Source: Photobacterium kagoshimensis
GTDB lineage: Bacteria; Pseudomonadota; Gammaproteobacteria; Enterobacterales; Vibrionaceae
Length of the DNA: 64,000 nt
Reading direction: 5' to 3'
NCBI RefSeq assembly: GCF_050337045.1
Contig: NZ_JAKJSO010000015.1
Location: forward strand, 124,001 to 188,000
A program made the position numbers and the translations under genes. The stretch's first letter is position 1. Every line of letters begins with the position of its first letter. Of this stretch, positions 17,213 through 27,093 are shown in pieces. Under the pieces are notes generated by a model, which did not search any database, was not told where the DNA came from, and saw only the letters and a list, made by a program, of their open reading frames with translations.

Positions 17213-19381
17213 ATGGATAGTATGCAGAGGACAAAGAGTGCACCTTTAATCGAGAGTATCTCTGCCAAGTGGGATGATGATTTTCAAGAGTTAGCGCAAG
17301 TACTGTTAACCGCTACAGATATTCCGTCTTTTATACTGTGTTTGAATAGTATTGAATTCCATTTTGTGCCGATTAATAGAATTAACCTGATCCTTCATGA
17401 AAATGATGACGATCGTAGTTCGCTAGTTTATGTTTCACCTAAAGACAAAAGTGAACCCAAACTGGTTGAACTGAGTCATTGTCTACCAGAACATGACGAT
17501 GGCAATAAAGAGATTGTAAATTACTTAAGCGATGGTGAATTTTTTAGTTCATACCCCAGCTTAGTAAAGAACGAGATATATAAGAATTTAAGAATGTACT
17601 GTCAGTTTCCGCTGACGACATTAACCAAGCATTATGGTGGGGTAGAGTTTCTCATTCATAATGAAATAACGTTTGACGATAATGCCTTGGAAAAATTAAA
17701 GCAATTATCATCGATTATTGCTTTTGCATTAGAAGCCGTTGTTGAAAGAGCTGCATTTTTTTCTATAGAGGAAGATAAATCTGGTAATCTTGACGGGAAT
17801 AAAATATTAGTAGATATAACTAATGCTGTTATCAGTCAGGTTGAGATAAAAGATCTAACAAGGACACTGTTCAAACATTTAAAGAAGTACTTTAATGTTG
17901 AGTGTTTTAGTTTGATGTCATCTGAAAATACAACAGAGCGATTTTGTTGTTATGACGCGGATAAGGTCGAGTCAACTAATATTAAATGTATTGTACAGCA
18001 TACCCAGTTTGAAGATACACCCGCTTCTTGTGTGCTAGAAACAATGCAGCCGTTTATTTTTAACAAAGACGATATACCAGATTTAAGTTTATCGTATAAA
18101 GAGTGCGGTAAGTTAATACCCCAAACCTTGCAATCGGCTTGTATTTTGCCATTGATTTTTCGCAATAAAGTGATGGGGGCGATGAAATTAGTTCATCGCG
18201 ATAAAGACTATTTTCAAAGCTGTAACTTGGCACTGTTTCAACAAATTGCAGCGCGTTCGGCAATGGCTCTGGCTAACTTTCAAACGAGCCAAGAAGTGAT
18301 GTCATTAGCCAGTGTTGGTGATGTTATTAAGTTGAACGATGAAGAGCCAAAGCACGAAGTGTTTAATGACATTATCAGTCAAAGTGGTATCATGAACGAC
18401 GTGCTACAGAAAGTGCTTATGGTGGCAGACAGCGATTGTACTGTACTGATTCTAGGCGAGACAGGTACAGGTAAGGAGCTGATTGCTAAAGCTATTCACG
18501 ATTTGAGCCACCGTAGTAACAAAGACATGGTGAAAATGAACTGTTCGGCCGTGCCATCGGGTTTGTTTGAAAGTGATTTGTTTGGCCACGAAAAAGGGGC
18601 ATTCACTGGGGCTTTATCAAACCGAATTGGTCGATTTGAACGCGCAAACAAAGGCTCTTTATTTCTTGATGAAGTCGGTGATATGCCGATTGAACTTCAG
18701 CCTAAATTGTTGCGGGTATTGCAAGAAAAAGAAGTGGAAAGAATAGGGCGACACCAGTTAATCCCCGTCGATGTGAGGCTTATTGCCGCGACGAACTGTG
18801 ATTTGCTGGAAATGGTACAGAATAAAGAATTTAGAAGTGATTTGTACTATCGGTTGAATGTATTTCCGATTGTATTACCACCGTTAAGAGAAAGGCGAGA
18901 AGACATTCCGCTGTTAGCCAAACATTTCACCCGTGTTATTGCTAAACAGATGAAGCGGAATATAACCAGTATTCCTGCAGAAACGGTGCGTTTGCTCTCC
19001 TTATTACCTTGGCCTGGAAATATAAGAGAGTTAAGGAATGTCATAGAACGCGCGGTCGTAATAACACGAGGTAATGTTTTAAATTTACCTGCCGAAGAAC
19101 TCAAAGCGTTATTACCAAAAGGCGAGCGTGTTTCAGAATCACAAGACAATACTGTTGAAAATGACGTTTTTTTTGAAAATAGAGATGTATCTGAAAGGGA
19201 AGACTTATCGACAGTTAAAAACATAGAGCGTGAACATATTATTCAAGTTCTTAAAGAAACAAATGGAATTGTGGCTGGGCCTAAAGGGGCTGCTGTTCGG
19301 CTGGGACTTAAACGTACCACCTTATTATCAAGGATGCAGCGTTTAGGTATTTCATCAAAATCTTTTACTAATAATGGGTAA
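17213..19381 (+). CDS. fhlA: Formate hydrogenlyase sigma-54 activator FhlA
   Basis: This protein of about 722 residues is organised like FhlA. Two GAF-like sensory domains occupy roughly residues 1-380. The AAA+ domain has Walker A GETGTGKE and the sigma-54 contact loop GAFTGA. A Fis-type helix-turn-helix closes the protein (AAVRLGLKRTTLLSRMQRLGI). E. coli FhlA binds formate and activates hyc, hydN and fdhF promoters from upstream sites. Here the targets are probably the three -24/-12 promoters for focA, hyf and hydN-fdhF. ATG at 17213 is preferred over a TTG at 17201; ATG at 17222 is another option. There is no hyfR gene, so FhlA is likely the sole local regulator. Confidence 0.94.
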   Translation: MDSMQRTKSAPLIESISAKWDDDFQELAQVLLTATDIPSFILCLNSIEFHFVPINRINLILHENDDDRSSLVYVSPKDKSEPKLVELSHCLPEHDDGNKEIVNYLSDGEFFSSYPSLVKNEIYKNLRMYCQFPLTTLTKHYGGVEFLIHNEITFDDNALEKLKQLSSIIAFALEAVVERAAFFSIEEDKSGNLDGNKILVDITNAVISQVEIKDLTRTLFKHLKKYFNVECFSLMSSENTTERFCCYDADKVESTNIKCIVQHTQFEDTPASCVLETMQPFIFNKDDIPDLSLSYKECGKLIPQTLQSACILPLIFRNKVMGAMKLVHRDKDYFQSCNLALFQQIAARSAMALANFQTSQEVMSLASVGDVIKLNDEEPKHEVFNDIISQSGIMNDVLQKVLMVADSDCTVLILGETGTGKELIAKAIHDLSHRSNKDMVKMNCSAVPSGLFESDLFGHEKGAFTGALSNRIGRFERANKGSLFLDEVGDMPIELQPKLLRVLQEKEVERIGRHQLIPVDVRLIAATNCDLLEMVQNKEFRSDLYYRLNVFPIVLPPLRERREDIPLLAKHFTRVIAKQMKRNITSIPAETVRLLSLLPWPGNIRELRNVIERAVVITRGNVLNLPAEELKALLPKGERVSESQDNTVENDVFFENRDVSEREDLSTVKNIEREHIIQVLKETNGIVAGPKGAAVRLGLKRTTLLSRMQRLGISSKSFTNNG

Positions 19382-19449
19382 TTAATTTCAGCAAAACCAT
19401 GCTGGAGTTAATTACTACCTACAATATAGATAAGCCAGGATGGTTTATA

Positions 19450-20277
19450 ATGCACGATGTAATCCAGTGTGAAGAGCATGCCTGCGTGTATGACTCTCAC
19501 AAGGTCTCTCGATACCGTAAAAATGTTTTCGATAAAGATGAATTCGATAATTTAGCTGCTGAGTCAGCGGTTGCTCTGGTTTATAACGGTATTTCACATA
19601 CTGTACTAATGTGCTCTGCTACCGAGTTAGAAAACTTGGCAATAGGTTTTTCTTTATCGGAAGGCATTATCCAACATTACCGTGATATTCATGATATTGA
19701 CGTGGTTCATACCGCCAAAGGTATCGAGCTACATATTGAATTGTGCAACCGTTGTTTTGAACAGTTAAAACATGCCAGACGAACCATGGCGGGGCGTACG
19801 GGCTGTGGTATTTGTGGTACTGAACAGTTGGATCAAGTCGTACGTCCATTAGTGCCGCTTGGCAATCAACTCACCATGGATATCGCCAGCTTTGACTGCG
19901 CGCTGCAAGAACTTAAACAGCATCAAGCGTTGAATAGGATCACTGGGGCGACTCATGCTGCGGCGTATATTTCTTCACAAGGCGAGATCTTAGCAATCCA
20001 AGAAGACATAGGTCGCCATATTGCGCTTGATAAGCTGATTGGTCACATCATTAAAAACAAATTAACAGGTGGCGCTATTTTGGTCACCAGCCGTGCCAGT
20101 TTTGAAATGGTGCAAAAAGCGGTGGTGGCTGGGGTTGAAATCTTATTTGCGATTTCAGCTGCAACCATGATGGCCGTGGATCTCGCGCAGCAATCCAACT
20201 TGACCTTAGTAGGCTTTTGCCGACCGGGCCGTGCCGATGTCTATACCCATCCTGAGCGCGTGACTTGCCATCAATAG
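19450..20277 (+). CDS. fdhD: Formate dehydrogenase sulfurtransferase FdhD
   Basis: FdhD transfers sulfur from IscS to the molybdenum cofactor of formate dehydrogenases and is required for FdhF activity. The protein is about 275 residues (E. coli 277). It has the mobile loop with CGICG near residue 120, RRTMAGRTGCG before it, and EDIGRHIALDKLIG and GAILVTSRASFEMVQKA further on. The ATG at 19450 has AGGA upstream; the open frame extends to 19399 but the extra residues do not look like FdhD. It lies just after fhlA, with hupE 59 bases downstream, so the three may be co-transcribed. Confidence 0.93.
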   Translation: MHDVIQCEEHACVYDSHKVSRYRKNVFDKDEFDNLAAESAVALVYNGISHTVLMCSATELENLAIGFSLSEGIIQHYRDIHDIDVVHTAKGIELHIELCNRCFEQLKHARRTMAGRTGCGICGTEQLDQVVRPLVPLGNQLTMDIASFDCALQELKQHQALNRITGATHAAAYISSQGEILAIQEDIGRHIALDKLIGHIIKNKLTGGAILVTSRASFEMVQKAVVAGVEILFAISAATMMAVDLAQQSNLTLVGFCRPGRADVYTHPERVTCHQ

Positions 20278-20336
20278 CATTTTGGCTAACGAGTTCTGTT
20301 TATATTTTTACCTGTATTTATGAGTGAGTACTAAAG

Positions 20337-20915
20337 ATGAGAAAAACACACTTGGGCTGCATCTCAGCAGCGTTATTGATCGCGTCACCATTGGCATCAG
20401 CTCACGTTGGCGTTCATGGTTTACATAATTCTTTCATGGAAGGTTTTGTTCATCCCTTCTTTGGCCTTGATCACTTAGTGATGTTACTGGCCATGGGGTT
20501 TGTTGCTCGCCAAGCCAACAGTGTGAAAAAAGGGTTTGTGTTGATGGCATCTGTGCTTGGCTTTATGTTCGCAGGTGTATTGTTAGGTGAGTTGAGTGGT
20601 GCGATTACAGGGATGGAAACCTTGATTTTAGGTTCGGTGTTTGTAGTTGCAGCCACTATGTGGAAAATGCGTAACAAAGAAACAAGCGTCGCCAATACAG
20701 TCTTACTTAGCCTTTCGGTAACTTTAGTTCTGTTCCACGGTTGGGCGCACGGTGCTGAACTGGGTGGTGCGGTGTTAATGGAGTTTGCACCGGGCATGCT
20801 ATTGGCATCAACCATTATTGTTTCTTTGGGTTATCAACTTGCGCGCTTTATTCCTTCTCGCTTCATGGCGCCAGTAGTTGCCGCAAGCGGCGCGTGTATC
20901 GCCTTACTTGGTTAA
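20337..20915 (+). CDS. hupE: HupE/UreJ-family nickel permease-like membrane protein
   Basis: This 192-residue protein starts with a cleavable signal (ending LASAHVG) and has about six membrane segments. The HupE/UreJ signature HPFFGLDHLVMLLAMG is near residue 39, and a second histidine motif, LFHGWAHGAELGG, is near 131. The family is thought to move nickel or cobalt in secondary fashion for hydrogenase or urease. Its place at the end of a NiFe-hydrogenase locus supports nickel supply. A clear terminator follows at 20966. Confidence 0.9.
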   Translation: MRKTHLGCISAALLIASPLASAHVGVHGLHNSFMEGFVHPFFGLDHLVMLLAMGFVARQANSVKKGFVLMASVLGFMFAGVLLGELSGAITGMETLILGSVFVVAATMWKMRNKETSVANTVLLSLSVTLVLFHGWAHGAELGGAVLMEFAPGMLLASTIIVSLGYQLARFIPSRFMAPVVAASGACIALLG

Positions 20916-20965
20916 AGCCAGCTCAAGCAAAAGATAAAAGAGAGATAAACCAAGCGACAAACATA

Positions 20966-20990
20966 AGCCCTCGAATATTGAGGGCTTTTT
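20966..20990 (+). terminator. Rho-independent terminator after hupE
   Basis: AGCCCTC and GAGGGCT form a 7-bp stem around a 7-base loop, followed by TTTTT. It closes the formate hydrogenlyase region, and rodA begins on the opposite strand just after it. Confidence 0.85.
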
Positions 20991-21007
20991 AGTGTAATTA
21001 TTAGATG

Positions 21008-22108
21008 TTATCCACTTTTTTCGATGCGGTGTGGGCGTGAACGACATAGTGCCATAATGATGCCAAAGGTGATCCCTTGGGTGATCATTGCTGTCCCGCC
21101 ATAGCTAAAGAAGGGTAGCGGACTACCCATAACTGGAAGTAAGCCGCTGACCATACCTGTATTGATGAAGGTATAGAGAAAGAAGCTTAATGCCAATGAA
21201 CCGCATAACAGACGATTGTAGAGTTGCTCTGATTGGCATGAGATCCATAAGATACGCAGCGTAATAAACAAGTACAGCGCCAGTAAAAATACACTGCCAA
21301 TGAATCCCCATTCTTCGGCATATGTAGAGAAAATAAAGTCGGTTTGGCTCTCAGGAATAAAGCCTAAAGGGCCCTGATTCGCATTGGTCCATCCTTTACC
21401 TCTCATCCCTCCTGAGCCAATGGCAATAAGAGACTGGATGATTTGATAACCAGCCCCCCAAGGATCACTCTCAGGGTTTAGAAATTGTAAGACCCGTTTT
21501 TTCTGATAAACCTCCATGATGAAAAACCACATCAGAGGTATGAGCGTGGCAACGATAGCAACAATGCTGCCGATGATTTTCCAACTTATTCCCGCAAAAT
21601 AGAGAACAAAGAACATATAGATAAGGGCAAATAGCGCACCATCCAGATCGGGTTGAATGAAGATCAACATGGTTGGAATAGCGGCCAGTAAAAGTGCGTA
21701 GAGGATTTTCCTTAAATCTAATGCTTGTCCACTAGTATGAATTAACCAAGCGATGACCATGGGGATAGCGATCTTGACCAACTCTGAAGGCTGAAACCGA
21801 ATAAAGCCAAGTTTTAGCCAGCGTTGTGAGCCATTGGTGCTATCACCCACTAAAGCAACGGCGAGTAATAAAATGACAGTTAGCAAATATAAGTGTGGTG
21901 AAAACCGCAGGTATACCTGTGGCGGTACAGTTGCCATAACAAAGATGCAAAACAGGGCGATCATGCACCGGATAAGATGGTTAGTGATGACTGTTTCACT
22001 AAAGCCACTTGCGCTCCATACTGTCATGGAACTCAGTAGCATAAGCATTAACACTGCAAGTAAGAGCGGCAGATCAAGTTGGGGAATAGGATATTTTTTC
22101 ACATACAA
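21008..22108 (-). CDS. rodA: SEDS peptidoglycan polymerase RodA
   Basis: This 366-residue protein with about ten membrane segments belongs to the RodA/FtsW/SpoVE family of lipid II polymerases. It shows QRWLKLGFIRFQPSE near residue 94, QPDLDGALF near 153, and the catalytic-loop region GFIPESQTDFIFSTYAEEWGF near 250, whose Asp is the proposed catalytic residue. RodA normally works with PBP2 (MrdA) in the elongasome, but mrdA is not adjacent, so this may be a second, stand-alone SEDS protein. No ATG fits the N-terminus: the candidate starts are TTG at 22108 or GTG at 22102, with a weak GAG ribosome site. Confidence 0.85.
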   Translation of the reverse strand: MYVKKYPIPQLDLPLLLAVLMLMLLSSMTVWSASGFSETVITNHLIRCMIALFCIFVMATVPPQVYLRFSPHLYLLTVILLLAVALVGDSTNGSQRWLKLGFIRFQPSELVKIAIPMVIAWLIHTSGQALDLRKILYALLLAAIPTMLIFIQPDLDGALFALIYMFFVLYFAGISWKIIGSIVAIVATLIPLMWFFIMEVYQKKRVLQFLNPESDPWGAGYQIIQSLIAIGSGGMRGKGWTNANQGPLGFIPESQTDFIFSTYAEEWGFIGSVFLLALYLFITLRILWISCQSEQLYNRLLCGSLALSFFLYTFINTGMVSGLLPVMGSPLPFFSYGGTAMITQGITFGIIMALCRSRPHRIEKSG

Positions 22109-22230
22109 TACTCAAATTGTATTCTGGTTTACTGTAAACCTAATACATGGAAAGAACGTTTTTTCGCGGGCGGTTATTTATCAGTCGAACAGTTAATTAC
22201 TCATTACAGCTAATCAATAATCGGTCAGTA

Positions 22231-22252
22231 AGGGGCAACAAGTGCTGCCCCT
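22231..22252 (-). terminator. Hairpin between dedA-like gene and rodA
   Basis: AGGGGCA (22231-22237) and TGCCCCT (22246-22252) form a 7-bp GC-rich stem. On the minus strand it lies 24 bases after the DedA-family gene and is followed only by TT, so termination would be weak. Confidence 0.4.
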
Positions 22253-22275
22253 CGTTATCGATTTACTACTTTGTC

Positions 22276-22953
22276 TTAAGCATCCTTCTGAATGGGCTTC
22301 AATCGGCAGATTGCTTGACGTGCACGCCAAGTAATGAAAGACAAAATAGCCAAACATAGCGTAATAACAGGTGCTGCCATTAGCGCCATGGTTGCTAGGC
22401 GGCTGATAGGTTCAGGCAGGGATGGCAAAAGGAAACCAATGCCACAGAGCAAGCCCACCCACATAGTGGCACTTAGCCATGAAAAGTAATGAAAGCGGGG
22501 CATTTCTTGTGCTCTCATGCCCATAGCCATAGGGAGTACACAGCGAACCCCTGGAATAAAGCGAGCAGAAAATAACGCAATGAGACCATGACGAGTCAGC
22601 AAGGTGTCAACGGTGCGCATGCTGGCGTCTGGAATTTTATCTAACCATGATTGCACTATTGGCAATCGGTTAAGCCATCGGCCTTGTGAGTAAGCGAGCC
22701 AACTACCGACAGATGCCGCGATGATCAATAAGGGAAAAGCGATAACAGGATTCAATACCCCAACGGCCGCCAAGGTACCTGTTAGTACGACGATACTGTC
22801 GCAAGGCAAAGGGGCGGCAGGTAAAAAACTACTTTCTAACCCAATAAAAAGCGTGACAAGAATATAAACTAAGATCGCACTGCCCGGAGCGAGCAGCACA
22901 CTGAAGTCCTGGTGCCAAATTGCAACCAGTACTTCTTGGGTAGCTTCAAACAT
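22276..22953 (-). CDS. DedA-family membrane protein
   Basis: This 225-residue protein belongs to the DedA (SNARE-associated, PF09335) family. It has the family's ESSFLPAAPLPCD segment near residue 40, a membrane-reentrant region, and the motif ARFIPGVRCVLPMAMG near 129-144 with the conserved Arg. DedA proteins are linked to membrane lipid (undecaprenyl phosphate) recycling and proton motive force, but the role of this paralogue is not known. The ATG at 22953 is clear. It is transcribed towards rodA with a 167-base gap. Confidence 0.88.
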   Translation of the reverse strand: MFEATQEVLVAIWHQDFSVLLAPGSAILVYILVTLFIGLESSFLPAAPLPCDSIVVLTGTLAAVGVLNPVIAFPLLIIAASVGSWLAYSQGRWLNRLPIVQSWLDKIPDASMRTVDTLLTRHGLIALFSARFIPGVRCVLPMAMGMRAQEMPRFHYFSWLSATMWVGLLCGIGFLLPSLPEPISRLATMALMAAPVITLCLAILSFITWRARQAICRLKPIQKDA

Positions 22954-23010
22954 AGATGCTCCAATATACCAACAAAAATTAAGAATGTTATAAGGGGTAT
23001 AGTGAAACGA

Positions 23011-23385
23011 TCAGCGAGAATGAATGAAACGAAACTGCAGGTTACTGTCATGCCAGCCCGCAATACGGTGATTATAGAAGGAAAGATAGCCTCGCGGGAT
23101 CCTGCGAACCGAACCCGAAAGCTGAATTAATGAGGCAATAGTCAGAATTGCTAAAGGCCACTGCAGAGGATCTTTACTCGGTGGCTGACTGGGTTGCGAA
23201 GAAAGTCGCAAGTTAGCACTGCGCAGTATTAACGTATCGTTAGATGCATCAGGAGCCTGATTTGGGCTTGTAATGGAATATGGGCTTTGAGAAAAACTGA
23301 GTTCAATAGCACGTTCAGCATGGCTAAATAGCAATACTGTCAGGAGCGTTATGAAAATGGGGAACTTCTCTAGTAGCTTATGCAA
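23011..23385 (-). CDS. Possible small secreted or membrane protein, unrecognised
   Basis: This is a 124-codon open frame with a hydrophobic N-terminus (FPIFITLLTVLLFSHA) that looks like a signal peptide, and a second hydrophobic stretch near residue 80 (LAILTIASLIQLSG). Its only possible start is TTG and the ribosome site is poor. No family is recognised. It lies between the DedA gene and a strong minus-strand terminator at 23506. It may be real because it has both a signal and a membrane segment, but a chance frame is possible. Confidence 0.35.
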   Translation of the reverse strand: MHKLLEKFPIFITLLTVLLFSHAERAIELSFSQSPYSITSPNQAPDASNDTLILRSANLRLSSQPSQPPSKDPLQWPLAILTIASLIQLSGSVRRIPRGYLSFYNHRIAGWHDSNLQFRFIHSR

Positions 23386-23502
23386 TCTCAGAGCCTACGC
23401 AATCTAGTCGCCTATTAAAAAATCGTCCTATATGTACTCGCAACCAGTGCAAAAAGCAATATTTCTTATCGCTAATTGAATGGCTAATTAAAGCTGGAAA
23501 AA

Positions 23503-23530
23503 AAGAAGGGCTACCCAGTGGTAGCCCTTT
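23503..23530 (-). terminator. Rho-independent terminator after the large lipoprotein gene
   Basis: AAGGGCTACC (23506-23515) and GGTAGCCCTT (23520-23529) form a 10-bp stem with a CAGT loop. On the minus strand it is followed by a long T-rich run, so it ends the 23560-27093 transcript. Confidence 0.85.
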
Positions 23531-23559
23531 GTTTACGGGGAACTTAGAGCGAGCTCATA

Positions 23560-26500
23560 TTATTGAGCGGGTGTTGGCTCTGGTGTTGGATCTACTGGCT
23601 CAACAGGATCTACTGGGTCGATAGGGTCAACCGCAGGTTTACGCAGTTGTAGCTGCCAGTAACCTTGGAAACCACGCGCGTATTCAGTTTCATTCGTGAG
23701 TACGACTGTGTCGCCTAAGTGGTAGGCCGGCATATCATCTGCAGGGAACGGATAGATGAACTTATCACTTTCCCAAGTACCATCAGCACTATTAACGGCG
23801 GTACCATGACCAAAGATAGCGATTAACTCTCCTGGAACATTCGGGTTAGCAACCGTGAATTGTGTGCCATCAATCGCCTTATGAGTCGAGTATTCGCCTG
23901 ACATCTGTTTACCCGATTTATCAAAGGTATGAGAAGCAATTTGCTCGACTGTTGAACCATCGACTTCCGCTGTGACTATTTCAGCCACTTCGAAGTGCCT
24001 TGTATCTTCACCTTCAATCGCGTTACGTCGACCTGCGGCAAAAGTGACATGCCCATCTGATTTAACGGATGCGACTCCGTAGTTATCATCGCGATATGGA
24101 ATGTCATCGTGGTTGAATAGGTGCAGTTTTGGCAGCTCAGCAATGTTATCCCATAGGTAGTATCCTTGAGCATTCTTATTGTAAGCATCGCTCACCAAAC
24201 AGCCAGCACCTGAGTTTTTCAGTTGATCACGAACAGCGAGACTGATTGCTTGCTTGATATTACAGTAGAAAGGACTATCACCCGGGTAGGTCAATTCCTG
24301 CTCGGTCACTTCTAATGTTGCAAGGTTGATTATAGTCAGCAAAGGTGATGTCAGATATTCGTCAGACGATGGTCTTTTTAATACCGCAATTTCATCAGCA
24401 CTTGATGGAAGCTGCAAAATCTCACCATAGACTTTGTACTGCTCAGCCCATGTACTTGTTTCGAAATCAAAGAGGTTGACTGTGACTTCATTCGGGTAGC
24501 TTGAACTTAAGTGTAAGAAGTTACCTGCTTCTGTGAAATAGAAAGCATCACTGGATAGGTTAACTTTATTATCACGGAAGAAGCTCATATCAACTGGTGT
24601 TAGCTCGCCTGTCGCTAAATGGTAGCGATAGCCTTTATGCTCGCGTTTGACACCACTTAGATGATCATTGGCTGTGAGCAGGAAGGTGTAACCATATTGC
24701 GTTGCTTGCATTTGGTTACGTAGCATCTTGAAGTCTTCTGTTGGCAATGCAACTTCTTGAGGATCACTTTCACCTGCGGATGTTATTTCAGTAACGAAAA
24801 GCGGGCCATTTTTGCTGTCTTCAGCTTGCCAGAAACGATATAGCGTATTGTCATCTTTGATTGCTTGAATAAGCTCTTGATCTTCAGGGATATTGGCATT
24901 GCGTGCCATTTTATGCCACTGATAAACATCAGCGTTATCAGCAACATTAACGCTCAGCTCAACGGCCTGTGGGCTGCTGCCTACTGATACATCAACACCA
25001 AGTTCAGCAAAGATTTTTTGCAGTTCAACAGGTACTTTTTGTAGTTTTAACTTAGTATCACCAGCACGTACCGCACGCATTAGATCTTTGTCTTCATCGT
25101 TGTCAGCAATCTGGATACCAGATTCATCTCTGGCCGCTTCTCTAAAGCCGTTCCATTCGAAGTCCAAGCCACCTTGCTCTGCAACAAACTCATAAACCTT
25201 GCCGTTTGAACGTGTGAATTTGAAGTGATATGGATAGCTACCACCTTCAGCAAGCATCATGGTGCCACTGAGTGTTTCTAGGTCGAATGGCGGTTCAGAG
25301 CTGATTATTTTTGCCGCAATGACTTTAACATTTTCAGATAAAACTTTGTCTTTGTGATTTGCAGTGACAACAACATCGCCTTCAATAATGCCTGTTGCGA
25401 CCCCATTTTCATCGATAGCTAAGATTTCAGGGTTACTACTGGTCCACGTGGTATCTTCTGAAATAACTGACACGCTGCCGTCATTGTATTCACCGTTTAG
25501 AGTCAGTTGAAGTGTTTCAGCTTTCGCGACACTGTTGTTTGGTAGGTTTAAACTGATTGTCATCAATTTAGCTACAACATCGAACTCTTGTGATGCAGTA
25601 AGTTCACCTAGTGTTGCTGTAACAGTAGCACTACCGATGCCCTTGCTCAGAAACTGACCATTACCTAGTGATTCAAGAATTTCAGGGTTACTCGATGTCC
25701 ATTCAGCGTCAGCACTGAAATCCACAATATAGTTATTATGGTGAACACCTTGTGCAATAACAGTAAATTGGTCTTCTAAGTATTGCTCGCGATGATTAAA
25801 TCCAAGCTGAAGTGAGGTTAACACTGCTTTATCGGCAGTAAATTTAACCGTCGCAGTTGCACCTTGGTAGGTAGAGGTTAGGGTAATATCACCCGTTTTT
25901 AAAACTTGAAGTTTATCACCATCTATTGAAACAGCATCGGCTGGAGTAGCAGACCAAGAGGCAAGTGATGTAACTTCTGTTGTTGTACTGTCGGTCCATA
26001 ATGCTGAAACAACAGGCTGAAGCTGATCGCCAACAGTGACTCGGCTATTGATGCCTGTTAATACAATATTTTCAAGTGAGGCATCTTCAGAAACAATTAT
26101 TTCGCTAACCGCTTCGACACCTAAGTGTTCAGCATAAACAATAATTTTACCAGCTTGTTTAATTCGCCATTTATGACCGTCAATTACAATCGCGCCAGCA
26201 GGGGCAACCGTGATATTTGATTTACGTGTAATATCAAGTGAAATACCATTAGATAAAATACCGTAAATTGATGGTGATACTAAGTCGCCAATACTTGCGC
26301 GTTGTGGTAAACCTGAAATAATAATGTTATTGAGTATTGGGGTAGTATCTGGAACTACAATATTGTCAAATTCAGTTTTCCAACTATAAATATCATCGAA
26401 ACGGTGAGCTTCATTTTCTAGGAACCACTTATCGTTAAAAAGTGAGTCCCAAGCTGCTGTATAAGCACGGTTATTCAGTTTGAACCATTCTTTCCACGAT

Positions 26501-27093
26501 ACATTATCCATGACTGCACGTAGCCAAATAGTACTGTTTTTAAATCCAGCCATAGATGCAGAATAATCAATGATCGCTTTTAAACCGACGCCATAGCGCA
26601 TGATTTGAGGTTCTAGCGCATTACGATCGAGTTTCTGGTAGTTAGCCCATTCACTGTCGGTGACAAAGTTGTTTTTGTCGACATCGGCAAGAACATACTC
26701 AACGGTTGAAAAGTTGCTGATTAATGTAGAATTACTTTGTTTTTTAAAGGCTTCTTCTAAGCTTTTACCATCGTACTGGTAAAGAATAATATCGTCACGA
26801 AGGGCACGATAAGTGATAGGTTGGTTTTTGATTTTTTCAAACAAACTATTATCAATACCTGCATTGATAATATACTTACCATCGGCATTCGTTTTACCTG
26901 ACGCAAGTAACTGTGTGCCAGCATAAACTGAAACGGTGGCATCCGCGATAGGACCATCGTATACGTTACCCACGAAAGTTAATGATTTCTTATCAACTTT
27001 TGGATCTGGGTTTACATTTGAATTATCGTCGCCACCACCACACGCAGTGAGCATTACAATGAGTGGAACACTCATCCAACAGGGCTTGTACAT
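23560..27093 (-). CDS. Large lipoprotein with Ig-like (BIG2-type) repeats
   Basis: This 1177-residue protein begins with a lipoprotein signal (SVPLIVMLTACGGG, lipobox LTAC). Next comes a carboxypeptidase-regulatory-like segment, FVGNVYDGPIADATVSVYAG near residue 39. Roughly four bacterial Ig-like repeats follow at about 255-600, two of them with the WTSSNPEIL motif. An unrecognised C-terminal region of about 550 residues ends in a Pro/Asp-rich tail (PVDPIDPVDPVEPVDP). It is probably an outer-membrane-anchored surface or periplasmic protein; the ligand is unknown. The ATG has an AAGGAG site. It is flanked by a strong terminator and a long gene-poor gap, so it is transcribed alone. Confidence 0.8.
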   Translation of the reverse strand: MYKPCWMSVPLIVMLTACGGGDDNSNVNPDPKVDKKSLTFVGNVYDGPIADATVSVYAGTQLLASGKTNADGKYIINAGIDNSLFEKIKNQPITYRALRDDIILYQYDGKSLEEAFKKQSNSTLISNFSTVEYVLADVDKNNFVTDSEWANYQKLDRNALEPQIMRYGVGLKAIIDYSASMAGFKNSTIWLRAVMDNVSWKEWFKLNNRAYTAAWDSLFNDKWFLENEAHRFDDIYSWKTEFDNIVVPDTTPILNNIIISGLPQRASIGDLVSPSIYGILSNGISLDITRKSNITVAPAGAIVIDGHKWRIKQAGKIIVYAEHLGVEAVSEIIVSEDASLENIVLTGINSRVTVGDQLQPVVSALWTDSTTTEVTSLASWSATPADAVSIDGDKLQVLKTGDITLTSTYQGATATVKFTADKAVLTSLQLGFNHREQYLEDQFTVIAQGVHHNNYIVDFSADAEWTSSNPEILESLGNGQFLSKGIGSATVTATLGELTASQEFDVVAKLMTISLNLPNNSVAKAETLQLTLNGEYNDGSVSVISEDTTWTSSNPEILAIDENGVATGIIEGDVVVTANHKDKVLSENVKVIAAKIISSEPPFDLETLSGTMMLAEGGSYPYHFKFTRSNGKVYEFVAEQGGLDFEWNGFREAARDESGIQIADNDEDKDLMRAVRAGDTKLKLQKVPVELQKIFAELGVDVSVGSSPQAVELSVNVADNADVYQWHKMARNANIPEDQELIQAIKDDNTLYRFWQAEDSKNGPLFVTEITSAGESDPQEVALPTEDFKMLRNQMQATQYGYTFLLTANDHLSGVKREHKGYRYHLATGELTPVDMSFFRDNKVNLSSDAFYFTEAGNFLHLSSSYPNEVTVNLFDFETSTWAEQYKVYGEILQLPSSADEIAVLKRPSSDEYLTSPLLTIINLATLEVTEQELTYPGDSPFYCNIKQAISLAVRDQLKNSGAGCLVSDAYNKNAQGYYLWDNIAELPKLHLFNHDDIPYRDDNYGVASVKSDGHVTFAAGRRNAIEGEDTRHFEVAEIVTAEVDGSTVEQIASHTFDKSGKQMSGEYSTHKAIDGTQFTVANPNVPGELIAIFGHGTAVNSADGTWESDKFIYPFPADDMPAYHLGDTVVLTNETEYARGFQGYWQLQLRKPAVDPIDPVDPVEPVDPTPEPTPAQ

